From Pseudotamlana agarivorans (GTDB lineage Bacteria; Bacteroidota; Bacteroidia; Flavobacteriales; Flavobacteriaceae), in contig NZ_JAHKPD010000008.1 in the NCBI RefSeq assembly GCF_018860245.1, forward strand, positions 418,700-482,699: a stretch of 64,000 nt of DNA. The letters run 5' to 3'. The notes under the pieces were generated by a model. The model had not been told where the DNA came from and did no database searches. It was given only the letters and a program-made list of their open reading frames with translations. Numbering within the stretch: the first letter of the stretch is position 1; every line of letters starts with the position of its first letter. A program made the translations under genes and the position numbers. This document shows, piece after piece, positions 51,825 to 61,363 of this stretch.

Positions 51825-54632
51825 ATGAAATCAACCGAAATAAAAACTAACGTTCAAAACGTAATAGATAAATTCTCAAAAGAGGAATTTATCTATGATT
51901 TGTTGATTGCATACGGAATCTCAAAAACCTCTGTAACTCGACTTAAAAAAGGCGATTATAATTTTGCCAAAGCAGATGGCGAAATTTTATACAAAAAGAA
52001 AATATTCTTTAAGGTAGAATCTACTGATAAACTATTGAGTAGCATTGAAGAAATTTCTAAAGATGAACGCATTTTAAAACACAAACCAAGATTTGCAATT
52101 CTTACTGACTATAAGCAAATAGTTGCTAAAGACTTACTTAAAAGTAGAAATTTAGACATTAAATTAAAAGAACTACCCAACTATTTCGATTTCTTTTTGC
52201 CATTAGCTGGAAGTGAAATTTATAATGCCAAAAATGATGATGAAGCTGATAGAAATGCTTCATACAAAATGGCAGATTTATACGATTTGCTTATAGAAGA
52301 AAATCCACAGATTTATAACTCAAAAGCAAGTATTCATCATCTTAATATTTTTCTATCTCGCTTATTATTTTGTTTTTTTTCAGAAGACACAGAGATATTT
52401 GAGGAAAACATTTTTACAAATACGTTAGCTCAACATACATCAGAAAACGGAAAAGACACACATACTTTTTTAGATAATTTATTCGACAGATTAAACGATA
52501 AAAAGGCAGATAAGTATCCAGATTATTTAGCAAAGTTCCCTTATGTAAATGGAGGATTATTTAATGACAGCATAAGTTCACCTGTATTTACAACAAAGGC
52601 AAGAAAAACATTAATCGACCTTGGAGAATTACAATGGAAAGACATTAATCCAGATATTTTTGGATCAATGATTCAAGCTGTTGTAATTCCAGAATATCGT
52701 AGTGATTTAGGAATGCATTACACTTCAGTAGAAAACATTCTGAAATTAATTAAACCGCTGTTTTTAGATGAACTATACGAAGCATTTGAAAATGCTACAA
52801 CAGTTAACCAATTAAGAACAGTAATAAATAGACTTTCTAAAATTAAGTTTTTTGACCCAGCTTGTGGAAGCGGAAATTTCTTGATTATTACTTACAAAGA
52901 AATTCGTTTATTGGAAATTAAAATTTTAGAAAAAATTATTGATATAAATACAAGTAGCCCATATACTTCTGCAACTTCTTCTACTCTTGGTTTTTCTTAT
53001 GATGAACTTGCCAACACTAAAAACCCTGCGCAAAACAATTTAACCTTTAGCCAGACCGAAATATTCTTTACCCAAATACAACTATCGCAATTTTACGGAA
53101 TTGAAATTGACGATTTTGCTCACGAAATGGCAATACTTTCACTTTGGTTAGCAGAACACCAAATGAACAAGATTTTTGAAGAAACATTGTTTGACTTTGG
53201 TAAATCAAACCCAATACTTCCATTAAAAGAAGCTGGACAAATTACACACGATAATGCAACAAGAGTAGATTGGAATAAAGCCTGCCCATTAACAAAAAAT
53301 GATGAAGTTTATATCATTGGAAATCCGCCATATTTAGGAAGTCGTAATCAGGATAAGAACCAAAAAGAAGACCTTGATATTTCAATCTATATGATAAAAT
53401 CATATAGAAAACTCGATTATATATCGATTTGGTTTTATAAAAGTGCTAAATATATACAAGGCTATGAAAAGACTAAATCAGCTTTTGTTTCAACAAATTC
53501 TATTTGTCAAGGAGAGCAAGTTGGAATTCTCTGGAGGTCAATTTTTGAAATGGGAATTGAGTTTGACTTTGCATATACAGATTTCAAATGGACAAATAAT
53601 GCCAAAGGCAAGGCAGGTGTTACTGTTGTAATTATCGGTTTAAGAAATATTAGTAAAAAAACAAAGTACTTAATTACAGATGGAATCATTACAAAAACCC
53701 AGAATATTTCTTCCAATTTGGAAAACGGCACAACAAAAACTGTTCAAAAACAAACTAAACCGTTGAGTAAATTCCCTTATATGAGAAGAGGAAATATGCC
53801 CAATGATAAAAAGTTTTTAAGAATATCAAAGGAAGAAAAAGAGCAACTGCTAACTAAATACCCTGTAATTGATAAAATAATTAAAAAGCAAGTTGGTTCA
53901 GATGAATTCATAAACAATCTGGAAAAATATTGTTATTGGATTAGTGATGAAAATCTTTCTTATGCTTTGACAATTCCAGAGGTTAAGCTAGCCATAGATA
54001 ATTGTTATAATTATAGAATTAATAGCAAGGATAAAACATTGCACGCCCAAGCTTTAAGGTCTCATCAATTCAGAGAGTTTTTTGAATGTAATGACAATAC
54101 TTTACTAATACCAATTGTTTCGTCCGTAAATAGAGAATATATACCAATAGGGTTTGTGGATAGATACACAATAATTCCAAATTCTGCACAAGTTATTTAT
54201 GATGCTAACAGCTTGATTTTTGGAATTTTGACATCCAAAATGCACAATGTATGGGTAAAATTTACTGCAGGAAAAATGAGAACTGATTATAGGTACTCTA
54301 TTTTTCTTTGCTACAACACATTTCCATTTCCAGAAATCAGCAATAAACAGAAGCTAAACTTAAACGAATACGTTTTCGCCATTTTAGACGAAAGAGCAAA
54401 ACATCCTAGTAAAACAATGGCACAAATGTACAATCCAGATACTATGCCAAAGGGTTTGCTAAAAGCTCATCGAGAATTAGATACTGCAATAGAACAATGT
54501 TATCGTTTACAACCTTTTAAAAACGATACAGAGCGTTTAGAATATTTATTTAAACAGTATGAAGAAATGATAAAAAAAGACACGCTTTTTGCAAAGCAAA
54601 AGAAAACAAGAAAGAAGAAAGCCAAAAAATAA
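51825..54632 (+). CDS. MmeI-like class I SAM-dependent DNA methyltransferase
   Basis: This 935-residue protein has motif I DPACGSGNF at residues 344-352 and motif IV NPPY at 500-503, indicating an N6-adenine methyltransferase. The long N-terminal part (1-300) and the C-terminal target-recognition-like part are as in MmeI-type enzymes. No clear PD-ExK nuclease motif was seen by eye, so cutting may be done by the downstream nuclease. It ends 3 bases before the helicase gene. Confidence 0.85.
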   Translation: MKSTEIKTNVQNVIDKFSKEEFIYDLLIAYGISKTSVTRLKKGDYNFAKADGEILYKKKIFFKVESTDKLLSSIEEISKDERILKHKPRFAILTDYKQIVAKDLLKSRNLDIKLKELPNYFDFFLPLAGSEIYNAKNDDEADRNASYKMADLYDLLIEENPQIYNSKASIHHLNIFLSRLLFCFFSEDTEIFEENIFTNTLAQHTSENGKDTHTFLDNLFDRLNDKKADKYPDYLAKFPYVNGGLFNDSISSPVFTTKARKTLIDLGELQWKDINPDIFGSMIQAVVIPEYRSDLGMHYTSVENILKLIKPLFLDELYEAFENATTVNQLRTVINRLSKIKFFDPACGSGNFLIITYKEIRLLEIKILEKIIDINTSSPYTSATSSTLGFSYDELANTKNPAQNNLTFSQTEIFFTQIQLSQFYGIEIDDFAHEMAILSLWLAEHQMNKIFEETLFDFGKSNPILPLKEAGQITHDNATRVDWNKACPLTKNDEVYIIGNPPYLGSRNQDKNQKEDLDISIYMIKSYRKLDYISIWFYKSAKYIQGYEKTKSAFVSTNSICQGEQVGILWRSIFEMGIEFDFAYTDFKWTNNAKGKAGVTVVIIGLRNISKKTKYLITDGIITKTQNISSNLENGTTKTVQKQTKPLSKFPYMRRGNMPNDKKFLRISKEEKEQLLTKYPVIDKIIKKQVGSDEFINNLEKYCYWISDENLSYALTIPEVKLAIDNCYNYRINSKDKTLHAQALRSHQFREFFECNDNTLLIPIVSSVNREYIPIGFVDRYTIIPNSAQVIYDANSLIFGILTSKMHNVWVKFTAGKMRTDYRYSIFLCYNTFPFPEISNKQKLNLNEYVFAILDERAKHPSKTMAQMYNPDTMPKGLLKAHRELDTAIEQCYRLQPFKNDTERLEYLFKQYEEMIKKDTLFAKQKKTRKKKAKK

Positions 54633-54635
54633 AAT

Positions 54636-56606
54636 ATGCCAAATTTAGTACACGTAAATTACGACCAAACAGGAAAAAGCAAAAGCACCAATGCTTTAGG
54701 AATGCGAGAAATGCAAGAAAAAGCATATGAAGGCAGAACTGCTCAATATTTATTGCTCAAAGCACCACCAGCATCAGGTAAATCGAGAGCATTAATGTTT
54801 CTTGCTTTATACAAATTGAAAAATAAAGACATAAAAAAAGTAATTGTTGCTGTTCCTGAAAAGTCTATTGGAGCATCATTTGGCACTACAGAATTAAAAA
54901 AGTATGGCTTTTTTGCAGATTGGAAACCAAACCCAAAATATAACCTTTGTACACCAGGCGTTGAAAAAAGTAAAGTATCGGCTTTCTTGAACTTTTTAGA
55001 TTCCGACGAAGAAATTTTGGTTTGTACCCACGCAACTTTACGTTTTGCTTTTGATGGATTAGATGTTAAAAAACTAGATAATACTTTGGTGGCTATTGAT
55101 GAATTTCATCACGTTTCAGCAGAAGGCGATAATATTTTAGGTCAAGTACTAAAAAGTATAATGGCTAATTCAGAAGCTCACATTGTAGCTATGACTGGTT
55201 CTTATTTTAGAGGAGATAGTGTTCCTGTTTTAATGCCAGAAGATGAAGCAAAATTCACTAAAGTAACGTACACATACTATCAACAACTTAATGGTTACGA
55301 GTTTTTAAAATCTTTAGGTATTGGTTATCATTTTTACACAGGAAAATATTTTAAAAAGCATCCTGAAAAGGAAATGTCGGCATTAGCAGAAATATTAGAC
55401 GAAAACCAAAAAACCATTATTCATATTCCGAGTGTGAATTCTGCAGAATCATCCAAAGAAAAACACGATGAAGTTGACCATATTATAGATGTTTTAGGAA
55501 CAATAGAATACCAAGACGAAACTACTGGAGTAATACACGTTAAAAGTAAAAAAACAGGCAGAATTTTAAAAGTTGCCGATTTAGTACAAGACAATCCAAA
55601 ATCACGAGATAAAATAAGTGCTTATTTACGAGAAATTAAATCGGCAGATGATATTGATATCATTATTGCTTTAGGTATGGCAAAAGAAGGCTTTGATTGG
55701 CCTTATTGTCAACACGCATTAACCATAGGTTATAGAGGTTCGTTAACAGAAATTATTCAAATAATTGGAAGAGCAACTAGAGATAGTGACAATAAAACAC
55801 ACGCTCAATTTACCAACCTAATTGCTAATCCTGATGCTGAAAGTGAGGAAGTAAAACTATCTGTTAACAATATGCTTAAAGCGATTACAGCATCATTATT
55901 AATGGAACAAGTTTTAGCACCGAACTTCAAATTCAAAATTAAAAAAGATGACGATGACGATGACGAAGATGAAGAAGATGATGACAAAACCATTAAAATA
56001 AGAGGTTTTAAATTACCAACCTCTAAAAGAGCTGAAGCTATTATTGAAACTGACTTGAATGATTTAAAGGCAAAAATATTGCAAAACCCACAAATGCTTA
56101 AAGCAATGCCTGGTAATGTTGAGCCAGAGGTAATAAACACAGTTTTAATTCCTAAAATAATTAGAGAAGTTTATCCCGATTTAAGTGATGAAGATGTTGA
56201 AGCAGTAAGACAACACGTAGTTGTAGATTCTGTAATTAAAAACAGTACAATCGAGGAACAAGGCGACAAAAAATTTATTAGAATGGCAGGAAGTTTTGTG
56301 AATATAGATGATATTCATATAGACTTGATTGACAAAGTAAATCCATTTCAAAAAGCATTTGAAATCTTATCAAAATCAGTAACTACACAAGTTTTAAAAC
56401 TAATTGACGAGCATATTCAATCTACCAAGTTTGAAATGACAGAAGAAGAAGCCATTTTATTATGGCCAAAAATCAAAGAATGGGTAAAAAATAATAAAGG
56501 AGAACAACCGAATATTCAAGCGTTTGACCACAAGGAAAAAAGAATGGCAGAAGCGTTAGTGTTTTTGAGAGAACTTAAACGTAAAAAAACACTTGCAGAT
56601 GGCTAA
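54636..56606 (+). CDS. DEAD/DEAH-box (SF2) helicase
   Basis: This 656-residue helicase has the P-loop APPASGKS (residues 43-50), DEFHHV (about 155-160, DEAD-box variant) and QIIGRATRDSDNKTH (motif VI). A run of aspartate/glutamate lies at about 438-449. It has no HNH or nuclease domain. It is 3 bases after the methyltransferase and overlaps the next gene by 8 bases. As in type I/III restriction systems it may move on DNA to reach the cut site. Confidence 0.85.
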   Translation: MPNLVHVNYDQTGKSKSTNALGMREMQEKAYEGRTAQYLLLKAPPASGKSRALMFLALYKLKNKDIKKVIVAVPEKSIGASFGTTELKKYGFFADWKPNPKYNLCTPGVEKSKVSAFLNFLDSDEEILVCTHATLRFAFDGLDVKKLDNTLVAIDEFHHVSAEGDNILGQVLKSIMANSEAHIVAMTGSYFRGDSVPVLMPEDEAKFTKVTYTYYQQLNGYEFLKSLGIGYHFYTGKYFKKHPEKEMSALAEILDENQKTIIHIPSVNSAESSKEKHDEVDHIIDVLGTIEYQDETTGVIHVKSKKTGRILKVADLVQDNPKSRDKISAYLREIKSADDIDIIIALGMAKEGFDWPYCQHALTIGYRGSLTEIIQIIGRATRDSDNKTHAQFTNLIANPDAESEEVKLSVNNMLKAITASLLMEQVLAPNFKFKIKKDDDDDDEDEEDDDKTIKIRGFKLPTSKRAEAIIETDLNDLKAKILQNPQMLKAMPGNVEPEVINTVLIPKIIREVYPDLSDEDVEAVRQHVVVDSVIKNSTIEEQGDKKFIRMAGSFVNIDDIHIDLIDKVNPFQKAFEILSKSVTTQVLKLIDEHIQSTKFEMTEEEAILLWPKIKEWVKNNKGEQPNIQAFDHKEKRMAEALVFLRELKRKKTLADG

Positions 56607-57819
56607 AAAGAAACTAACAATAGACGACATTTTTAATGATGATGATTTTGGTTTGTTAGAATCAAAAGTAAAAACTACAACTGTAAAAACAGATGAAGAC
56701 AGACTTATTGATTCCTTTGAAGAAATAAATATGTTTTTTGATAAGAATAATAGAGAGCCAAATTCTAGCAGTATGTCTGAATATGGACTTTTAGCAAAAT
56801 TGAAGAACTTTAGACAAAACGAAAAACAAAAGAAAACTTTAAAACCTTTTGATAGACATAATTTGTTAGGTTTTGTAGAAATGGAAAAACAAACCATTGA
56901 TGATATTTTAAATGAAGAAGATGATTTTGGCTTATTAGATTCTGATAAAGATTTAGATATTTTCAAATTTAAACACACACCAAAACCAGAAGACAGAGCA
57001 GAGTCTGATTTTGTTGCAAGAAGAAAAGCAATGAAAGAAAAGGACTTTGAGAAGTACGAAACAATGTTTCAGAAAGTTCATAAAGAAATAAAAGAAGGAA
57101 GACGAAAAATAAAACCATTTAAGAACATTGAAAAAAATCTTCACGTTGGAAATTATTATTTGATGGACGGAATCCTTTTGTATTTGGAATCTGCGAACTT
57201 AAAGCAGGAAGAATGGGAACAGAAATCTGGAAATAGAGTTCGTATTGAAGGACGAACTAGAACAGTTTTTGAAAATGGAACTTTTAGCAATATGCTTTTT
57301 CGTTCTTTAGGCAAACAAATTCAAAAAAGCGGAAAACTGATTACGAACACGAATGAAAAACTAGAACAGGAATTGTTCGTAAATACTGGACTTGTAAAGG
57401 AAGAAGATTTACAAACTGGTTGGATTTATGTTTTGAAGTCTAAATCAACAAATGCGGAATTATCAAGTATTCAGAACTTATATAAAATTGGATTTGCGAG
57501 TAATTCTGTAGATGACAGAATTAAAAACGCGAAAAATGAAGCGACCTATTTATTTGCTGACGTAAAGAAAATTGCGACTTACAAAGTATATAATCGAAAT
57601 GCAGATAAGTTGGAAAACCTTTTACACAGATTTTTTGCAAGTGCTTGTTTGGATATTGACTTGTTTAACGAAAAAGGACAAAGACTAAATCCGAGAGAAT
57701 GGTTTGTCGTACCTTTTGAGGTAATTGAGGAATCAATCCAATTGATTTTGAATGAAAGCATTGTGAATTACGAATATGATTCAGTTTTACAAAGAATTAA
57801 ACTGAAAAAAGATAAATAG
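56599..57819 (+). CDS. GIY-YIG/T5orf172 nuclease with internal motif duplication
   Basis: The 406-residue protein ends in a GIY-YIG-like T5orf172 domain starting at Trp275 (WIYVLKSKS, LYKIGFASN, then HRFFASACLDID). The N-terminal half has the motif TIDDIFNDDDFGLLES near residue 6 and again as TIDDILNEEDDFGLLDS near residue 98. The ATG at 56599 is chosen, overlapping the helicase by 8 bases; the earlier TTG at 56593 is less likely. The likely cleaving subunit of the module. Confidence 0.82.
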   Translation: MAKKKLTIDDIFNDDDFGLLESKVKTTTVKTDEDRLIDSFEEINMFFDKNNREPNSSSMSEYGLLAKLKNFRQNEKQKKTLKPFDRHNLLGFVEMEKQTIDDILNEEDDFGLLDSDKDLDIFKFKHTPKPEDRAESDFVARRKAMKEKDFEKYETMFQKVHKEIKEGRRKIKPFKNIEKNLHVGNYYLMDGILLYLESANLKQEEWEQKSGNRVRIEGRTRTVFENGTFSNMLFRSLGKQIQKSGKLITNTNEKLEQELFVNTGLVKEEDLQTGWIYVLKSKSTNAELSSIQNLYKIGFASNSVDDRIKNAKNEATYLFADVKKIATYKVYNRNADKLENLLHRFFASACLDIDLFNEKGQRLNPREWFVVPFEVIEESIQLILNESIVNYEYDSVLQRIKLKKDK

Positions 57820-57842
57820 CCCAACTGCCACAACATTTTATA

Positions 57843-59213
57843 ATGACCGAAAACAACCGCATAGAATACAAACGAGAATTGTCCGATGGACTTGAAAAAG
57901 AGGTTATTGCTTTTTTGAACTATCGTGAAGGTGGCATTATCTATATAGGTATTGATAAAGAAGGGAACACTTACGGTTTGCCTGATGCGGATGGTGACCA
58001 GCTGAAGATTAAGGATAGATTAAAGAACAATATTCGACCTTCCGCACTTGGTTTGTTTGATATTGTTAGTGAAGAACGAGATGGAAAAAACATCCTAAAA
58101 ATCATTTTGGCGAGTGGTCCAGAAAAACCATATCATCTTAAAAAATACGGGATGAGCGAAAAGGGTTGTTTCATTCGTTTGGGTTCAGCAGCTGAACCGA
58201 TGCCACAAAAAATGATAGACGAGCTGTTTGCTAAACGTACCCGAAATTCCATCAGTAAAATTAAAGCAGGACGGCAGGATTTAGGCTTCGGACAGCTAAA
58301 AATTTATTACGAAGAATCTGGGTATACCCTCGGTAAAACTTTTGCAAAGAACTTAGAACTACTTACAGAAGATGGTGCATATAACTATGCCGGTTATCTA
58401 TTGGCCGACAAAAATAGCACTTCAATTAAAGTCGCCAAATATTCGGGTATAACCAGAACAGACTTAATAGAGAGCAACGAATATGGTCACGAATGTTTAG
58501 TTAAGGCTACTAAACAAGTGATAGATAAAATTGCGGTCGAGAACAGAACAACCACAAAAATCACATCAAAAGAAAGACAACAAGCCAACCTTTGGCATCC
58601 CATCGCCTTGCGAGAAGCCATCATTAATGCGTTTGTGCATAATGATTATACCAATGAGATTACCCCAAAGTTTGAGATTTTTACCGATAGAATCGAAATC
58701 ACATCAGCTGGTGGATTGCCCGAAGGGTTAAGCAAGCAAGAATTTTTTGAAGGCTTTTCAGTTCCACGAAATAAGGAACTGATGCGAATTTTTAAAGATT
58801 TAGAACTGGTTGAACAATTAGGTTCTGGCATCCCTCGTATTTTAGAACACTATGGAAAAGAGAGTTTTAGTTTTTCCGATAACTTTCTTAGAATGACTTT
58901 TATTGCTAAAGAAGTTGCTGATGAATCTACTATTAGAGATGATAATAAAGAAGTTGGTCAAAAAGGTGGTGTAACTGGTGGTGCAATGGGTGGTGTAACA
59001 GGTGGTGCAATAGATGCTATAGACGCACTTACTAAAAGACAAAAAGAAGTACTTAAACTTATTGCAACCAATACTACTATTACTTATACTGAAATAGCTG
59101 AAACTTTAGGCATCAATGAATCCCCTGTGGGCAAACATATAAATGCGCTCAAAATCAAAGGGTTTATAAAACGCCACGGTGGCACACAAGGCTATTGGGA
59201 AATTAATCTCTAA
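57843..59213 (+). CDS. AlbA_2/Schlafen-type ATP-binding transcriptional regulator-like protein
   Basis: This 456-residue protein starts with an AlbA_2 domain (IEYKRELSDGLEKEVIAFLN, GGIIYIGID). A GHKL-like ATPase-type domain follows (LREAIINAFVHNDY, EQLGSGIPRIL). A glycine-rich linker with two GGVTGGA units lies at about residues 380-394. The C-terminus is a winged helix (ITYTEIAETLGINESPVGKH). It is co-directional with the defence genes but separated by 23 bases. Role unknown; could be a regulator or effector. Confidence 0.82.
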   Translation: MTENNRIEYKRELSDGLEKEVIAFLNYREGGIIYIGIDKEGNTYGLPDADGDQLKIKDRLKNNIRPSALGLFDIVSEERDGKNILKIILASGPEKPYHLKKYGMSEKGCFIRLGSAAEPMPQKMIDELFAKRTRNSISKIKAGRQDLGFGQLKIYYEESGYTLGKTFAKNLELLTEDGAYNYAGYLLADKNSTSIKVAKYSGITRTDLIESNEYGHECLVKATKQVIDKIAVENRTTTKITSKERQQANLWHPIALREAIINAFVHNDYTNEITPKFEIFTDRIEITSAGGLPEGLSKQEFFEGFSVPRNKELMRIFKDLELVEQLGSGIPRILEHYGKESFSFSDNFLRMTFIAKEVADESTIRDDNKEVGQKGGVTGGAMGGVTGGAIDAIDALTKRQKEVLKLIATNTTITYTEIAETLGINESPVGKHINALKIKGFIKRHGGTQGYWEINL

Positions 59214-59233
59214 AAAAATCAGTAAGTATCCTT

Positions 59234-59599
59234 TTAAAAAGGCGATTTATCTTTTGAACCTCTGGCATCTGCCAGCCACTTACCATTTTGTTTAACCAGT
59301 TTAAAAAGTCCTGGTGCCTTATCGTAGGCGGTGGTATATTTTACCCAAGCCAAATCACCCATAATCGTATCCTGCAAAACAGTAAAGTTTGAATCATCCT
59401 TTACCGTAACGTTGAACATATTTATAGTATTCATATAGTTGGAATATGCCTGTGGTGTCGAGTTGGCTTTCAAAGCTTTCTCATCCTTTTCATAAAAGCT
59501 TTCGATAACAATTTTAGCTGTGGCACTTGGTCCTGAAATCTTAGTTTCGGCACAAGAAAGGAACAGCAATACGAGTAAGCAAATAACGATTTTTTTCAT
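59234..59599 (-). CDS. DUF4878-like lipoprotein
   Basis: This 121-residue protein has a lipoprotein signal (LLFLSC) and an NTF2-like body (TAKIVIESFYEKDEKALKA, PGLFKLVKQNGKWLAD). It sits at the 3' end of the tra operon, 7 bases after traN. Its link to conjugation is positional only. Confidence 0.78.
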   Translation of the reverse strand: MKKIVICLLVLLFLSCAETKISGPSATAKIVIESFYEKDEKALKANSTPQAYSNYMNTINMFNVTVKDDSNFTVLQDTIMGDLAWVKYTTAYDKAPGLFKLVKQNGKWLADARGSKDKSPF

Positions 59600-59606
59600 A
59601 ATATTA

Positions 59607-60437
59607 TTAATTTGGGTTATTGATATATTTATGTGATATTTTCATTTCAATATTTCGTTCGCCATCTTTCTCATTTAAATCTAAAAGTATCCTATGGTTG
59701 TTGGATAATGAAAATTTTGGCATGACATAAATGAATCTTACCATTTCATTTTCTGCGATTTTAGAAGGCATATGATGTTTAAAAATAGGCTCTTGATACA
59801 AACGTTGTAAAGATTTCTTTTTCCCTTTTTGTCGAGTTTCAACCGAAAGGTTTAAGAAATTTAAATCGTAATCCAAGCTGGAATTATTCCTAATTTGAAT
59901 AACGAAGTAGAGTTCTTCTTTGTCAAAAACAATATTTTCAAGCCTTAGAATAACACCATCATTTCGCCTTATATACCTTCCAAGATATTGTCTTTTGTCA
60001 AGAAGGTATGAACAGAATCTTTGATAATAATACATACTGTTATTAATACCTTTTTCAGAAGTTTTAGTCTGAATTGAATCTGCTACTTTTGGGTTTTCAT
60101 TCCCAATACTATTAGATAATGGGATAAAATAATTGAGTTTTGAAAGCAGGGCTTTATACCTTACAATATACGAAAAAATTGAGCCATTTCTGTTGATTAC
60201 CAGAAGATTACTTTCTTTGCCTGGTTGGGCTTGCAGTAATCCGAAATATTGCTCTTTTTCACGATTGTAAGTGAATACAAAATTTTCTGAGCCAGTAATG
60301 CCTTGTCGTATTGGCTCTGGAAAAAAGAGTGCGACATTTTTGCTGTCGTTAGCATAAATAGTATCAAGGATTTCTGTTGTTTGTGCTTCAGCCAAAGCTG
60401 AAATCAACATAATTAATGTAAATAATATCGGTTTCAT
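59607..60437 (-). CDS. traN: Conjugative transposon protein TraN (DUF4138)
   Basis: This 276-residue protein has a signal peptide (ending ALAEAQ) and a VirB9-like body (ITGSENFVFTYNREKEQYFG, LQAQPGKESNLLVINRNGSI). It is the usual TraN size or slightly short. It overlaps traM by 4 bases. TraN forms part of the outer-membrane-spanning channel. Confidence 0.88.
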   Translation of the reverse strand: MKPILFTLIMLISALAEAQTTEILDTIYANDSKNVALFFPEPIRQGITGSENFVFTYNREKEQYFGLLQAQPGKESNLLVINRNGSIFSYIVRYKALLSKLNYFIPLSNSIGNENPKVADSIQTKTSEKGINNSMYYYQRFCSYLLDKRQYLGRYIRRNDGVILRLENIVFDKEELYFVIQIRNNSSLDYDLNFLNLSVETRQKGKKKSLQRLYQEPIFKHHMPSKIAENEMVRFIYVMPKFSLSNNHRILLDLNEKDGERNIEMKISHKYINNPN

Positions 60438-61363
60438 AATTTAGGTTTTAAAATAAGTTTATAATTGTTCAGCACAGTAACCTTTAAATTTCGGTTACTA
60501 CGTCTTAATACTTTTGTAATACCACCTACTTGTGGAACAGTTGGGATGTTGATATCGCCTATAACATCGTCCAAAACTTCATTTGTAGCTTCAGCTCGAA
60601 AATTGTTTTCTACATAAATGCCTTCACTACCATCCTGTAAATCGAAAGCTTTAAGCTTTGTTGGATGATGCCTAATGTTTTCTATGGAAATTAAAGCACG
60701 ATTAGGTTGAAAACTAATAAAACCAAAAACAGGTGTGTTCTTTTGCATCAGTTTACCATTGATAGTTGCAGCTTTAGTAAGTCGCATTCTCAACCTGGTA
60801 TTCGCTTTTACAACTTGGTCGCCATCAACAACCACATAAATGGTGGCATCTGTATTTCCAATAATTGCAAGCTCGTTGGGTTTTGGCGCAGCAGCAAAAA
60901 ACAGTTGATGTTCAAGGCCCAATTCCTTAGATTGGATTTTAAGTTCTCTTAGTATTTCTGTAGAATCAATTTCTACAGGTTGTTTCTTTTCGACTTTCTT
61001 TTGACCGAAGTTTGCATATCTCTCTTCTGAATATTGAATCTTACCAGCATCGTAAATACTATCGACAATGCGTTTCTTTTCACGTTCTGGTAGATCAGGA
61101 TCGTAATACCCCATAGAATCGATTAATTTTTCATCATATATACTAGGTGCATTATTTTCACGTACTTCTTTCAGATCATTAAGAGCATCCAATTTAGAAT
61201 CATACTCTTTTTGATTTTCTTCCAAATCTGGTATCAAGGTCTGTTCAAGATTGTCGTTTTCATTGTCATCATCGCCCATTACCATCACGGAATAGGAAAT
61301 AAGGAATATGAAAACAATAGCTAAAACTGCTATAAAAACTATTTTATTCTTTTCTATTTTCAT
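60434..61363 (-). CDS. traM: Conjugative transposon protein TraM
   Basis: This 309-residue protein has one N-terminal helix, a long charged coiled region and the C-terminal VirB10-like domain (AIIGNTDATIYVVVDGDQVV, VFGFISFQPNRALISIENI). The ATG at 61363 is chosen; a GTG lies one codon upstream. It overlaps traK by 20 bases, so no traL-like gene fits between them. Confidence 0.88.
   Translation of the reverse strand: MKIEKNKIVFIAVLAIVFIFLISYSVMVMGDDDNENDNLEQTLIPDLEENQKEYDSKLDALNDLKEVRENNAPSIYDEKLIDSMGYYDPDLPEREKKRIVDSIYDAGKIQYSEERYANFGQKKVEKKQPVEIDSTEILRELKIQSKELGLEHQLFFAAAPKPNELAIIGNTDATIYVVVDGDQVVKANTRLRMRLTKAATINGKLMQKNTPVFGFISFQPNRALISIENIRHHPTKLKAFDLQDGSEGIYVENNFRAEATNEVLDDVIGDINIPTVPQVGGITKVLRRSNRNLKVTVLNNYKLILKPKL

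Noticed and set aside
55805..56140. Minus-strand ORF with a long serine run
   Set aside because: It is the antisense of the helicase's Asp/Glu tract; low-complexity shadow.
56556..56978. 140-residue minus-strand ORF
   Set aside because: Fully antisense to the helicase end and GIY-YIG gene; serine-rich shadow of a Asp/Glu/Lys-rich region.
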